Program-made: the position numbers and the translations under genes | Assembly (NCBI GenBank): GCA_963576785.1 | Contig: OY756146.1 | Location: 1,116,001 to 1,180,000, forward strand | Length of the DNA: 64,000 nucleotides | DNA from: Chlorophyllum brunneum | Lineage: Eukaryota > Basidiomycota > Agaricomycetes > Agaricales > Agaricaceae | Direction of reading: 5' to 3' | Shown: positions 1-10,453 of the stretch, piece after piece | Layout of the letters: every line of letters begins with the position of its first letter | Numbering within the stretch: the stretch's first letter is position 1 | The notes under the pieces: generated by a model | What the model saw: only the letters and a program-made list of their open reading frames with translations | Told to the model about the DNA's origin: nothing | The model's database searches: none

Positions 1-1153
1 TGAGGGTTAGGACGTCCATAACATCAACACCCTCCCTCTCTAGTTGGCGAGCATCGAGATGGAGCTCGCGGAGGGATTCGAGGCTCCGTAGCATATCGCG
101 CAACTCGCAAATGCCGTGGTATTGTTGTATATGGAGCACCTGCAGGGATGGAAGACTACGGAAGAAGTCATGACGTACTCCCGCGCAGCTCTCGGAGAGA
201 GAGGATGGGTGGTTCCATGTGAGATTCCGAACAGAAGGTAACCGAATATGCCGCCAAAAGTATTCCTCGAAGTTTCCAAGCTGACCTGTCCACCCGAAAC
301 TTGTCAAACGAGGTGGAGCAATGATTTCAGTGGCACCAGAATTTGGAACGGACCTTGAGTCGGACATCGGATCAATGCATTCAAAGACGTCGAGGTTTGG
401 GGGGTGGTGTTGAAGTAGGCCGAGACAGTGTGTAACCATTGTTGCTTCCAGTCGAAGGATGGTGAGCTGGTTCCAGAACGACTGGTGTCTGAGAACATTT
501 CCCGCATGGCGTAGGTGCAAAACGGACAATTGACGAAGTCGGGGAGCATTCCGGAAAGTTGAATGAAGAAGGTCGCCCGATAAATGAAGGCCCTCGAGAT
601 TGAGAAAATTTGCGGTGTGGAGGAAGGGATATACGATGGTCCACTCTTTGACGGCCCAGTTACAGGAGTTCAACGTGAGCTGCCGTATTTTATCTGACTG
701 CTCCTTGGTGACGATAGCCAAAACGCTGCATATCGCTTCAGGGATCTCCATTACATCCTTCTTGTCTATATGAAGGTCAATAGTGACCTTCAAATGCCCC
801 GAGTTCTTGAGGAACAGACGGAGAAGGTGTAAGACGTCAGCCGGCTCGTTCCACCGGGAGGCCTTCGGACTTTTGGCAGAACCACACTGAATGGTGGTCC
901 ATAGTTGGGGTGTGCCCCACGCAATGTCACGCCAGAGCGAGCAAGTTGCTCCAAAGGGGAGCGGGGTTTTGTTTATGGTGAAAATTTCGGCGAGGATTTC
1001 GGGAGGAAGGGAACGTGTCGCTGCGCGAACACCGTTGAGCTGACGAAGAAGATTACAACGCTCTGCTGCCAGCTGACGAAGCTGCACTTCAATAACCAGT
1101 GCTTGGTCGGCGTCAGATGTGCCCCTCTGAATTTCGGAGGATTGCTTGCTCAT
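1..1153 (-). CDS. F-box protein, 3' end beyond the window
   Basis: An open frame runs without stop from ATG at 1153 to the left edge (384 codons), so the C-terminus is missing. Residues 1-45 form a helix rich in Leu, Arg and Gln. The F-box-like motif LPPEILAEIF follows at about residues 49-58, then SLWRDIAWGTPQLW at about 72-85, the usual second half of mushroom F-box domains. The rest is a Leu-rich region of the type that forms irregular leucine-rich repeats. Known F-box proteins bind Skp1 and bring substrates to an SCF ubiquitin ligase; the substrate here is unknown. No intron is needed in the visible part. The gene is divergent from the kinase gene starting at 1689, with about 535 bp between them. 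The family call is confident, the specific role is not. Confidence 0.85.
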   Translation of the reverse strand, partial: MSKQSSEIQRGTSDADQALVIEVQLRQLAAERCNLLRQLNGVRAATRSLPPEILAEIFTINKTPLPFGATCSLWRDIAWGTPQLWTTIQCGSAKSPKASRWNEPADVLHLLRLFLKNSGHLKVTIDLHIDKKDVMEIPEAICSVLAIVTKEQSDKIRQLTLNSCNWAVKEWTIVYPFLHTANFLNLEGLHLSGDLLHSTFRNAPRLRQLSVLHLRHAGNVLRHQSFWNQLTILRLEATMVTHCLGLLQHHPPNLDVFECIDPMSDSRSVPNSGATEIIAPPRLTSFGWTGQLGNFEEYFWRHIRLPSVRNLTWNHPSSLSESCAGVRHDFFRSLPSLQVLHIQQYHGICELRDMLRSLESLRELHLDARQLEREGVDVMDVLTL

Positions 1154-1688
1154 GGTAAGGTAGTGAATGACTGCAGGAAAAGGCGTTCAGGCGGCGTCTT
1201 TGAAACTCGACTAAGTTTGTAGCGGTGTGCTGACAGTGCGCCAAGGGACATCAGCCCTTGGCAAGTTCTTGGAAGTCATTTCGCCTCCCAGCAAGTCTCC
1301 TGGCATGTCCAAAGCTCGCAGTAGATAGAATAACGCAAAGGCACTTGATGTTTGACCGGGCTCGAAACAAAGCGCTCGTCAAGTGGCTTTAAATGCGAGA
1401 CCTCGAGCGAGAGAACTCGAACAGGTGTGACACCAGAGCCGGAACAGAGCAGTCCATCTGAATGCAGTGAGTAATAGAAGTTCGCCGGTGTGGTAAGGAA
1501 CTTCAGCGTGCCTGCAGCCCTGAGCTGTTGCTTGTCGTATTTGGCGCCAACATCACACCGGCGTCAATCTCCTTCACGTGTCGTTATCGTCAAGATGGTG
1601 TCAAGGCAGGATATATGCCCCAACTGGCGCCTGATTGGTTCCATCCACCACGAAGGGATCTATATTCTGTCCCTCTCACTTGCCCAGC

Positions 1689-4007
1689 ATGGAACACGCC
1701 AAAGTGGTTTTATCTGCTGGCGAAGCTGCCGCTCAGGTCCTCGGTGCACCCATTGCGGCTAGCCTGGTCCAGGAAATCATCAAGTCTTGCGATGATGTTT
1801 CTAGGCACAAAGTGAGCAACCGCTGCTTCTTCTGCAGCTCGTCCTTATGTCTTACTCCAGAGGAACGCAAAAACACTTGGAATGAAGAGTCGACAGCTGG
1901 GGATGGCGTTGGTCGACGAAGGGGAAGTGGAGGATGCCAAGATGCGAGAGCGTATCGACGAGGTAACTGCGTGAGTTCTACTGAACGAACTAGAGCCGTA
2001 TTCTCGGTGATACCAAGAAAAAGGTTAGGATTCTGACGAAAGTCAGAGATCGCACGGGGAAGTGGGCTAGTCTATCGGTGGTACTCCGATGGTGTGAGTG
2101 CTTGTGCGGTGGTCAGCCGACTTGAACCTTGAGTAACACTCCTCCTAGGGCGCAGGGTTGAGATAGGAGGAGGAATCGAGCAACTCAGTGTGGAACTTGA
2201 CGTAGCGTTACAAAAATTCTCAGTAGGTCCCGTTTTCACCGAATGGGGCCTGATCTGACTCAGTCTGCGCAGATAGGGTGCGTAACCGAAACGAACAAAC
2301 CAGCCCACCAGCGCTCAACCCTTTCCTAGGAACCAGATCGCGCAAAAACGTGATCATGATGAAGCCACAGCAATGGCCCAACGAAATAACGCTGAAAATA
2401 ACGAGATGCTTCGTGAAATTCTTGCTAACCAAAGAGAACTCATGGAAGCTGCTGCGCTTCATCGCGCTGGGAAACCTGTAGCGGTAGAAATGATGCAAGA
2501 GGGCCAAGAGGTCAGCTCTTCGTCGCTTCAGCATTTCGGTGACCATTTTCTAAAAACATGCTGGTAGCAATTAAAGGAACTCCGAGAACTCCGAGGGCCT
2601 ACAGGTCGACTACTTGTTGCTGAAACCACATCTCGATCTCCCAGTCCCATTCCTCTAATAGTCCCAAAAAAAGAGACTCCTCGTGAAATGTACTATGAGA
2701 TACAAAATGGCTTGGTTAACCTCCACGACCTAACCGGCATTCCTCCCACAATCAAGAAACTTGACGGAGAAATCAGGAAAGAAGGCGACCTAGCTGTCGC
2801 AGGTGGACCCCACAGCGACATCTGGAAAGGCCTTTGGTTCGGGAAAACGGAGGTTACGGTCGTAGTTCATTTACCGGAACCGAATACTCATAGATTTCCA
2901 TCCCCTAGGTCGCTCTTAAAGCGCTTAGAAATGTTAAAGCAGACGACGAAAAAGCTCAAAAGGTCACCACTAATTACTGATTTGGAAGGTGATGTACTGA
3001 AAACTCACCTTACTAACAGCATTTCATTCGGGGAATCGAAATCTGGTCGAAGTTGGAGAACAAACATGTCCTTCAGTTCTACGGAATAGTCACCGACATA
3101 GGAAGTCAGATACATATCGTAAGTAACGACTTTGGATAAATTTGGAGTACAGCCTCAGTCGTCAAATCAGGTAACACCATGGCTAGAAAATGGCAATGCC
3201 CTAGAGTAAGTAACGTTCTACCCTTGACTATTCATGCGTCTGACGAAATAACTCTAGGTATCTTGGTAGGTATCCTGATGCCAATAAGATGCGCTTGGTG
3301 AGCGTGCCAGCAATGGAGTTTGCCGATGTTCATGAGTAATGAATCTTCACCATAGATCGAAGGAGCGGCCGAAGGCCTGACATACCTTCACTCGAACGAT
3401 GTTATACATGGAAACAGTGAGATACTTCCTCTTAAATGCCGTGAATTCATTCACTCATTCATGGACAAGTTAAATGTGTAGGTCCAACCGTGTTGAGTAT
3501 GCTACTACTGCTCACCACTTACACCAATCAGAGCAACATCCTCATCTCAGATCTGGTGAGCTGATCTTCCAGACGTAAAAGCCGAAATACGATATGAACA
3601 TACATCACAAGGGTGACGCCTGCATCAGCGACTTCGGCATGGCCAAAGCACTCGAAGATGTAACCAAGACCGCCATCTCTACGACACTGCAAAGTGGAGG
3701 CGGTGCGCGTTGGCTCGCACCCGAAGTCATTGAAGGAGAGCCTCCAACCATAAAATCAGACGTGTACTCGTTTGCCATGTCAATACTGGAAGTGCTGACC
3801 GAAAAGCGTCCACTTGCCGAACTCAGAACGGATATGGCTATTATTCGTGCCATGGCTACAGGGCGAATTCGACCAAGGCGCCCAACGTCGCCCCAAGTGG
3901 GCCGGTGGTTAACGGACGAGCTTTGGGCTTTGATGGGGCGGTGTTGGACAGACTCTGAGACGCGTCCAACCATGGAAGAGGTTTTGCAGGTTTTGCAGAA
4001 GATGTAA
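1689..4007 (+). CDS. MLKL-NTD-like domain plus kinase-fold protein, probable pseudokinase
   Basis: A multi-exon gene read through short introns (1812-1860 is clear). The N-terminus, MEHAKVVLSAGEAAAQ and onward with a later GKWASLS stretch, resembles the helical MLKL-NTD-like domain common in mushroom kinases; a Glu/Ala/Gln-rich helix follows. The kinase fold shows a Gly-loop-like GGPHSDIWKG, the strand-3 lysine in VALKAL after an intron, QFYGIV, TYLHSNDVIHGN, SNILIS, ISDFGMAK (DFG present), WLAPEVIEGE and the C-lobe end SETRPTMEEVL. The catalytic loop appears to read HGNIKCSNIL, built across an 8-nt microexon at 3470-3477, so Asn replaces the catalytic Asp. That predicts weak or no phosphotransfer. 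It could be a signalling scaffold or a death effector, which is inference. Exon borders near 1960-2260 and 2510-2580 are uncertain, so a decayed gene is possible. Confidence 0.68.
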
Positions 4008-4242
4008 AGTCATTTGGTAATGATTAACGAAACTAATGAACTATGATCTCGTAAACCATATAATCAATGTATTCTTCATATGGAATTGAAACTCGACCCA
4101 GTGGACATTTCAAGTCGCCCAATCTCCTCGCCTGTGTTGAAAAAAAAACGTAGTGCACCAATCGGTACGAAGTGTTCACAGATATATTAATCGAACACCA
4201 AACTTAAAATTTGCCCCAAGGTTCGTAAGGCCCTCTACATGC

Positions 4243-5745
4243 CTACTCCAGAGCCAAAACAATCCTACCAGCAATCTTACCCTCGTTGAGAGAAACATAG
4301 ACACTGCCATATGATCAATATCATTAACGGTAAACTGCGCCAAAACGCCACGTACCTCTCGAGTTCATCTATCGGCTTCAGCTCATAATGTACCTTCACA
4401 GCCCCAGAAGCTGCAATATTGACGCATTCGATCGCGTCTTGTCGGTTTCCAACGTATGAACCATGGATAGTGATGCTCTTGAATACTGTGAAAAATATAT
4501 CTGCATCTAAAGTGGCTTTTCCGGGGAGACCGACGGCCATCAAGCGGCCATTGGGCCGTAGATAGTCAATTGCTTGGGAGTAACCGCTCGACTAGGTGGG
4601 GGTAAGCGAAGAACAACGCAGTAGCAAAAGGACGCACGGATGCGGTAGTGACGACAGTTGCATGGGCACCTCTTCCTTCAGTAATGCGCTTGATTTCAGC
4701 AGTAATGTCTTTGCAAGTTGTGAAATCGATCCAGTGATCGGCACCCAAGGACAGGCACAACTGGCGCTTTTCCTCTCCGCCATCTACCCATCCTTGTCAG
4801 TAAAGTTCAGTGGAAGGCTGGTGGTAATCTCACCGATAGCAATCACACGACGACCCATGTACTTGGCATATTGAATGGCTAGGATCAATGTCAGATGATA
4901 ATCTCGAGGAGCCAAGTCAAAAGCATACCAAGGTGACCAAGCCCTCCACCAGCGCCGGGAAGAACGACCCAGTCACCTGGGTTCGTCTCGCTGTACTTGA
5001 GTGCACGATAAACTGTCAAACCCTGATGAACGAGCTATGAGGGCCTGGAAAAAGACTATAACCGCTCCAAGCTTACGGCACAGAGAAGTGATGCAGCTGT
5101 GGCGCTCTCGAGTCCATCAGGAATAGGGGTAACGCAATTGACGAAGGAGACCTAAATATGTGAGCACACATTCCGGGTGAATAGGTATGATAAGCACTTA
5201 CGACGTATTGCTGGAAGGTACCATCGATAGTATATCCACTAAGTTCGGCATGTTCGCAATCTACGGGGCACAATTAGGCCATGTTCATCGATTGTCGCGG
5301 CCACTACTTACTTTGCTCACGAGAATTCCTACATTGCTCGCACTGAAGACAGCTGGTGACCATTCAGTCAAAAATACATAAAAAAACATGCATATACCTA
5401 CGAATAGGCAATCCATTTTACACCAACGCGATCACCAAGCTTCACAGGACTGTTAGGTGTATCATTTCCGATGGCGATGATATCTCCAACGCCTTCATGT
5501 CCGCCAATCAGAGGTGCCTCTGCCGGGACTGGCCAATCGCCCATCGCGGCATGCAAGTCGGTATGGCATACACCAGTGCAATGCAGCTTGATGAGACATT
5601 CACCGGGTTTGAGGTCCTGCGGCTGTCTCACTGGTACATCCGACTGGACTCGAACGTGGCTACCAGATTTCTGGACTATAGCGGCCTTTTGGACCCTGGG
5701 GATCTCCACCTTCGTAGGAGAGTGGATAGGCATCTTTTGTGACAT
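4243..5745 (-). CDS. Zinc-dependent alcohol dehydrogenase
   Basis: Medium-chain dehydrogenase/reductase in at least eight exons, start MSQKMPIHS at 5745, stop at 4243-4245 after IAGRIVLALE. Catalytic zinc ligands are visible in TGVCHTDLH and GGHEGVG. The structural zinc loop includes LQCEQC and, after an intron, CEHAELSGY. The NAD-binding Rossmann motif GAGGGLGHLG is split by an intron. Further conserved blocks are VIAIDGGEEKRQ, LGADHWIDF, DYLRPNGRLMAVG and the C-terminal VYVSLNEGKIAGRIV. Length and motifs fit the fungal ADH1-type tetrameric enzymes of about 350 residues that interconvert alcohols and aldehydes in the cytosol. The exact substrate cannot be told from sequence. It is convergent with the kinase gene (235 bp between stops) and divergent from the RRM gene. 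The frame is intact after splicing. Confidence 0.9.
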
Positions 5746-7651
5746 GGTGGGGTTGGAGAGAGAGAGGAGTTTTCAGGATGGAGGGTGTGGTGGTGGGTTT
5801 GAGAAAGACAACGGGGGTAGGTTGGAAGAGTTGGAGGGAGTGGGTGGAGTGTTTTATTGCGTTCGTGAAACAAGCAATCGTCAGCTCCTTCGTCATCCGG
5901 TCAGTAATGTCCACTTTGCGAGACGTTTATTCTCGATCTTAAGCCATTCGCACCAACTTGTGGTTACTCTCTTAGTGCAGTGTGGAGGTCTGGATAGAAT
6001 GACATTAATGATCTTCACGAACTGATGTTGGGGTATTCTCCAGCAGGTAGTTTCCGCGGTTCTATAAATAGTACCTTTCAGAACGTCGAGCGAAAGGTCG
6101 GTAGTTAGGTTTCTTGCGAGCGATACGCTCTGGATCACTGGTTTTTTGATGGTCTCATGGAGTGTTCGCGTTCGGATGCAGCACAAAGCTTTAGGCGATT
6201 TTGGAAGAGCCGGAGCAGCCTAAACTCGAGTGACACATACGTAGGAAACGAGAAGACACCAGTGCTCAGAATCGAGGGGTGTTGCAGGGAGTGAAAAGGC
6301 AAAAGAGGGGGAATTAGTCGGACACCGAGGAACAGAAAACAAGTGCACAAGGCACATCTTTTGTTGCTCCACGTGGGAAATGTATTTCGGTGGCCGAAAC
6401 GCAAGCTTGACATTCTCGTTGAGGAATGGGTGTGCTGAGAATAAAGGTCAGGCACAGGCGAAGATTTCTATTGCGCCGGGATATCGGGTACACGAGATCA
6501 CGAAGAACTCCAGGCGATGATAGAAAGGCCACAGCTAAAAAGCATGTTGTCTATATACTGATGAAAGTGCCAAAAACGAGGCTGGCGACAGCGAGGAAAG
6601 GAATGGGAATGTTCTGATTGAAGATGTCATATTACTAAGAACGTGTCATGAAAGAGCGAGCGGAGCGGATGCCGGCGGATGTTCAAAGTCCATATCCAAT
6701 TACCGGTGAATGAGAGCTCGGAACACAGCTTACACCGAGTGGGCTGGCCAGTGAAGAGTCGGAGGAATGAGGAAGAGAGAGGCTTGCCGAGGGGTGGGCC
6801 AATAAGAGAGATTTCGCATGAATCGAAGCACAAAGGCAAGGAGGGAACAGCGCAGACGCCAGAATCAAGCCCAAAGGGGCAATATGTCGTCATAGGATGA
6901 GAGAGCCTAGACCCCCTCGTAATTAGTGTTGGAGGGTGGCGTCCAATGAGGATGGGCGTTAATGAAAAAGAGGGGATGTCGAATGATGCCGGGTGATTGG
7001 AGGGAAGGGAGCCATCGCGCGACGTGGCCTGCACGATCAGCTGGTGCTCTCCAGGTGGGGCTGCCGACCGAGCACCAGTGCTCCGATGGTCCCATCGCCG
7101 GAACACGCGCGGGACTCGCCGCTGGAACAGCCTTGCTGCCGTCTCGGCCGGTGCGTGGCTATGGGGAGTGACGAAGCGGTAGGTTCTCACGGGCGGATGA
7201 CGTCATAGGACATCCGGAGGTCGACGAGGTGACGGGCTGGAGCGACGAGCGCTGTGGCGGGCGGGGCTGGGATGGGCCGTGGCGGCGAGGATGCCGGAAG
7301 TCGGAGGCGGGTGGCGGGGTGGGGGAGAGAATTGGGCGGGGTGGCGTTTGGTTGCCTGATTAGTAGATTCGGTATGGTGGGATTTGACCCGTGCTATTCG
7401 CCGTGTTCGCCGCCTCATCTACTCGTCGTTCTGACCGCGCTCGGGTGTGGTAGACCCCATCGTTGTCGTCTGAGCTGCGTCTATTACGTCTCAGAAACAC
7501 ATTCCGGGCCTGTTTCAGTCGTGTTCGCCATATTGCACCACCTCCCTCCGTCAGTAGTTGACGGTAGTATCAGGGCTTGGGCTAAGCGGAATTTTTAATC
7601 TGAACAATTGGTGCCTATATATGGATTCAGTGCGAACGGTGTGTTCTCTTC
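5746..7651. other. Divergent intergenic region between ADH and RRM genes
   Basis: About 1.9 kb with no coding call. It is purine-rich on the plus strand near 5,750-5,860 and GC-rich near 7,000-7,350. It holds a perfect TGACGTCA palindrome at 7198-7205 and a TATATA element near 7616-7621 before the RRM gene. Open frames here are short, overlap in all frames and lack recognisable motifs. It probably holds the promoters of both flanking genes. Confidence 0.6.
7198..7205. promoter_or_regulatory. CRE-like TGACGTCA palindrome
   Basis: Perfect 8-bp palindrome, the consensus site of ATF/CREB-type bZIP factors, about 450 bp upstream of the RRM gene start and inside the divergent intergenic region. 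A single short match can occur by chance, so function is inference. Confidence 0.3.
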
Positions 7652-10453
7652 ATGCATCACACTCAGCCTCCCTCTCACAGGAGAAATATCCAGCCATCCC
7701 TCCTTTCTCGCCCAACTTCTGCTCATCCCAGGTCACCAAGTCCCCCGGCCCAGCCCACCAACGATGACATCGAGGCTGTCATTCAGATGGCCACCTCGTC
7801 TAGGCAGAATCCCGACGGTCGTTCTGGTCCAATCAAGGACACAAGAACCCAGCTCTTCGTAGGCAACGTAAATCTTATCCCTCCCCTGCCTGCTTCTCTC
7901 CCTCACCAAAATCTCCAGCTTCCTTACCGTGTGCGGTGGCAGGATCTCAAAGACCTCTTCCGCCGTGCAGGCACCGTCCTTCGTGCTGACGTTTCCCTTG
8001 GACCTGATAACAGATCTCGTGGCTATGGAACTGTGTTGCTTGCCACTGCAGAGGACGCTGGCCGCGCCATTGATATGTTCCACGGTTACTCGTGGCAGAC
8101 CAGAATACTCGAGGTTCGCCCAGACAGGCTGCCTCCAGATTTTGATAATCCGCTGCCAGCTCCGGCACCAAATCCCGTACCTCCTCCATCTTCCTTCTCC
8201 GCCCCCTCCTCCGCCCCTCTCGCTTCCCCTTTGCCATCAAGTATACGCATCACAAGTCCGTCTAGGGCTGCCCGTGCTTTGTCAGATGATCTGGACTACA
8301 ACTCAATCTTTGGATCCGAAGTATCGAACGCGTCATTATCTACGTGTCGAAACCTCTTCGTTGGCAATGTGGGTTGATCTTGAAATCCCTTCCCCACATA
8401 GTTTCTCACCTACGCGTCATAGCTTCCCTTTCACTGCCAATGGCAAGATCTTAAGGATCTGTTTAGACAGGCAGGCACCATCATGCGTGCCGACGTTGCT
8501 CTTGGCCCGGATGGTCGTTCTCGCGGGTTCGGGACGGTCGTATTTGCCACAGAGCAAGATGCCGAGCGCGCGGTCAAAGTCTTCAACGGGTAAGCTATCA
8601 CCAGGTCCTCCCCTGTCAAGTTTGCTTAACCCTCTCTCAGGTACGAGTATAATGGGCGTGTACTGAAAGTGCACTTTGATCGGTATTCGCACCTTAGTCA
8701 ATCATCCACCTCCCCAACCAATTCAACCTTTCACCAAGCAATGTCTTCGTCGACACTGAATCAACCATCCTTTACCACGACAATGACGACCCGGCCAAAC
8801 CATATAACCCTTCCAATAGGATACCACTCAGAATTCCTGCCCCCATCCGGACCATCATCACCATATGACTTATACCACACAAAAGCCCCAATGTTCTCAC
8901 AACCTTCCCAGTCTCAGCAAATACAAGGGCTCTCTCGGTCGCAACCGCAACCACATGAATTGTTGTCACGTCAGTCACCTCAAGAGGACGACTCACAATC
9001 GGATGACCTGGATTCTGTCTCAGCTCAGCTCGCCTCAACATCGATTTCAGCAAAACCCGGGCCTATATCGCCGCCGCAGGCTAGCAGGCTAACATCATTT
9101 AACATCAATCGGTCGTCAGACCTTACCACATCCAATAATACGTTACACAATACTGCGTTGCAGGTGCAACAGCCTCAATCGCAGTCTCAACCTCAAAAAT
9201 CAGATGTAGATCTGGCTGGCGGTACGATCGCTCCTTCGCAGAGTCAACACCCGCATCATCCGGGACCGATATCACTTCCACCTCCAGGTCTTCCCTTCCC
9301 TGCTTCTCCACATACAATATCTCCTCTTCACCACCCCAATATGTCCATTCGGATTTCACCCGTTCACCACCCAAATATGGGCTCGCCGCTACATCATCCC
9401 TCCGCCTACCAGTCACATCAACAGATGGTTTCAATGACTCCTCATGGGCTCCCACCTATAACACCGTCAATGCCTCCGTTCATATTTCACCCTGTACCCG
9501 CACCCGCATCCCCCACAGCTTCGGCACATACACCGGCTGCGCATATGCCAATGTTTGGGACGTCGTCCTTCTCACCGACTGTTGCAATGTCCCCTGGTAC
9601 GTTTTGGGGACGTCCAGGGAACCATCATCCAAATCCATACATCAATCCCGCTGTAGGCGCACCGGTTCATGTGCACTCACCCGGCGCTACGAGGCAAGTT
9701 GGAGGTGGAGGAAGTGGTGTTGTCAACGTGAATATCGGGGGGAGCGCTTACTTCTATGCGCCTCCAGGGGCCGGCAGGGTCGAACCCACAGGGTACTTCG
9801 ACCCTGTGTACCTCCCGCCAGGATCGCAACATTCGACGGGACTAGGGCCTAGTGGATTGGCCAACGAGATCCTCAAGGAGGAAGTCGAACTCACTTTGGA
9901 ACAGCAAGGTTCGGCTGGTAGGGGCGAGGAGATATTCCGCAATAAGGATGGGAAAGAAGCCGATGAAGACACTCCGTCGACTGATAGAAGTCTCGATGAT
10001 GATGATGATAATGACGAGGTTATCGGTCGCAGCAGGTCCCAGGACTCGACGTCAGGAACTTATACAACGTGCACGACGTCTTGGTACAACAGCGAAGAGA
10101 GTGGTGACGAGAGGGGTTGGGATAGTCAGGAATCAGTCGCTGCAGGGTCGAGTCGTGGCTCTGCAACTTCGAAAGCGACTAGTTCAACCTCAGGTCGTGG
10201 AAGCCTTGGTCTTGAAATTCCGGGTGGAGAGAGAAAGATCATCTCACGCACTCATTCCATGTCGGGTGATCCTAAGCCCCTGTTCCTGACCACACGTAGA
10301 CCAGGATCGGACTCGGATCCTCCAACGAGGACGACAAGTTCGGGACAAGTCGAATCTTTAGTCGCCACCAGGGAGTCGCCGACTGCGGTCCCAGGATGGA
10401 CTATGCCGTTCATTCCACTTACACATTTGAAGGGGAAAGAGCACAGAATATGA
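7652..10453 (+). CDS. RNA-binding protein with two RRM domains and long disordered tail
   Basis: Model: join 7652-7867, 7919-8368, 8423-8589, 8641-10453, giving 881 residues. RRM1 (about 66-141) has RNP2 as LFVGN|LPYRV across the first intron and RNP1 RSRGYGTVLLAT. RRM2 (about 217-288) has NLFVGN|LPF and RSRGFGTVVFAT. The two RRMs share WQDLKDLFR and AGT blocks, so they look like an internal duplication, a layout seen in Gbp2/Hrb1-type mRNA-binding proteins. The C-terminal 590 residues are rich in Ser, Pro, Gln and His with repeated HHPNM units and an Asp run. Intron 1 is 51 nt, a multiple of three, and contains no stop. Start choice is uncertain: ATG 7652 is the in-frame start with the longest frame. 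The likely role is mRNA packaging or stability; no target is known. Confidence 0.85.
7868..7918 (+). other. 51-nt in-frame, stop-free intron inside RRM1
   Basis: GTAAAT..CTCCAG splits the RNP2 motif LFVGN|LPYRV. It is divisible by three and open, so a retained form would insert 17 residues between strand 1 and helix 1 of RRM1. The matching intron of RRM2 (8369-8422) sits at the same place but carries an in-frame TGA. Confidence 0.8.

Noticed and set aside
6627..7190. 187-codon minus-strand frame in the GC-rich intergenic region
   Set aside because: Composition is Pro/Arg/Ser-rich in all frames and no domain is visible, so it looks like a base-composition effect.
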